From: Ruminococcaceae bacterium UBA6392
GTDB lineage: Bacteria; Bacillota; Clostridia; Oscillospirales; Acutalibacteraceae
Assembly (NCBI GenBank): GCA_002438685.1
Contig: DJQG01000083.1
Span: 1-5,558 of the forward strand
Length of the DNA: 5,558 nucleotides
Reading direction: 5' to 3'
The position numbers and the translations under genes were made by a program. Shown here piece by piece: positions 5,348 through 5,558 of this stretch; positions within the stretch are counted from its first letter, which is position 1; each line of letters begins with the position of its first letter. Under the pieces are notes generated by a model that was not told the DNA's origin, ran no database searches, and worked only from the letters and a program-made list of their open reading frames with translations.

Positions 5348-5416
5348 GGAACCGAGCGTCCCGCATCTAATCGGGTTTTGCGGGCAGTTGACCGCGTTGT
5401 CATATTTTTCGGTTCC
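5348..5416 (+). other. Potential three-way-junction RNA structure
   Basis: Closing arms GGAACCG (5348-5354) and CGGTTCC (5410-5416) enclose two hairpins: CCCGCA/TGCGGG (5360-5365 with 5379-5384) and TGAC/GTCA (5389-5392 with 5399-5402) with a 6-base loop. It lies just after the terminator at 5281-5346, so it would be made only by read-through or from another promoter. No reading frame with an RBS covers it. Function unknown. Confidence 0.4.
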
Positions 5417-5558
5417 AAAGCACTCGCTTTTAGTACAGAATACCGTAGAAGTCGGCAGGGAAGGTGTGTTATAATATGATATAATGAAAGTACGCGTGAA
5501 ACCTTAACCGGAGAAGTATATAAAAAGAAAAAGATAAGGCAGTGTAAAGTTAAAATGA
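5417..5558 (+). promoter_or_regulatory. Tandem extended -10 promoters at the right end
   Basis: TATAAT occurs at 5470-5475 and at 5480-5485, each preceded by TGN (5467-5469 and 5477-5479), the extended -10 signature that can work without a good -35 box; none is visible. GGAGAAG (5510-5516) resembles an RBS, but no start codon follows at normal spacing. The window ends on ATGA (5555-5558), so a gene may begin at or past the edge. No coding sequence can be called. Confidence 0.55.

Noticed and set aside
5259..5474. A 71-residue + strand reading frame starting near the small-RNA promoter.
   Set aside because: It runs through the terminator stem and the following structures, has no RBS and no recognisable protein features.

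Overview
The window looks like a chromosomal piece of a Gram-positive, clostridia-like bacterium, probably a gut member of the Oscillospirales/Ruminococcaceae type. The evidence is a tRNA-dependent T-box leader in front of asnB, a type III glutamine synthetase, strong AGGAGG-type ribosome binding sites, consensus sigma-A promoters and moderate GC content. The taxon is an inference; no marker gene settles it.

Layout. Positions 1-32 are the 3' end of a tRNA, followed at once by an intrinsic terminator (34-63). Positions 64-185 hold a small non-coding element built from short hairpins separated by the word ATGAAG in both orientations. A consensus promoter (208-236) then drives a two-gene toxin-antitoxin operon on the + strand: a RelB/DinJ-like antitoxin (258-509) overlapping by 4 nt a Doc-type toxin with an intact HxFxDGNKR motif (506-883). 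A hairpin at 915-941 lies between this operon and the convergent asnB gene and probably serves asnB.

On the - strand, glnN (type III glutamine synthetase, 4912-2816) is followed by asnB (glutamine-hydrolysing asparagine synthetase, 2527-950). The pair makes metabolic sense: glutamine synthetase fixes ammonia into glutamine, and AsnB spends glutamine to amidate aspartate. The 288-nt gap between them holds an asparagine-specific T-box: specifier triplet AAC, loop-E AGTA/GAA motif, and a canonical antiterminator whose bulge begins TGGC, able to pair with the GCCA end of tRNA-Asn. No terminator with a T-tract is visible between the antiterminator and the asnB start, so control may be translational.

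The glnN promoter is a perfect TTGACA-17-TATAAT. Within its first ~60 transcribed bases lies a strong intrinsic terminator, so glnN is probably attenuated. Further right, 5041-5558 carries no convincing gene but is dense in structure: three mutually exclusive CGGCGG/CCGCCG arms (5141-5180), a second consensus promoter on the + strand (5240-5268) feeding a ~70-nt transcript that ends in an 11-bp terminator, a potential three-way junction (5348-5416), and two tandem extended -10 elements (5467-5485) pointing out of the window.
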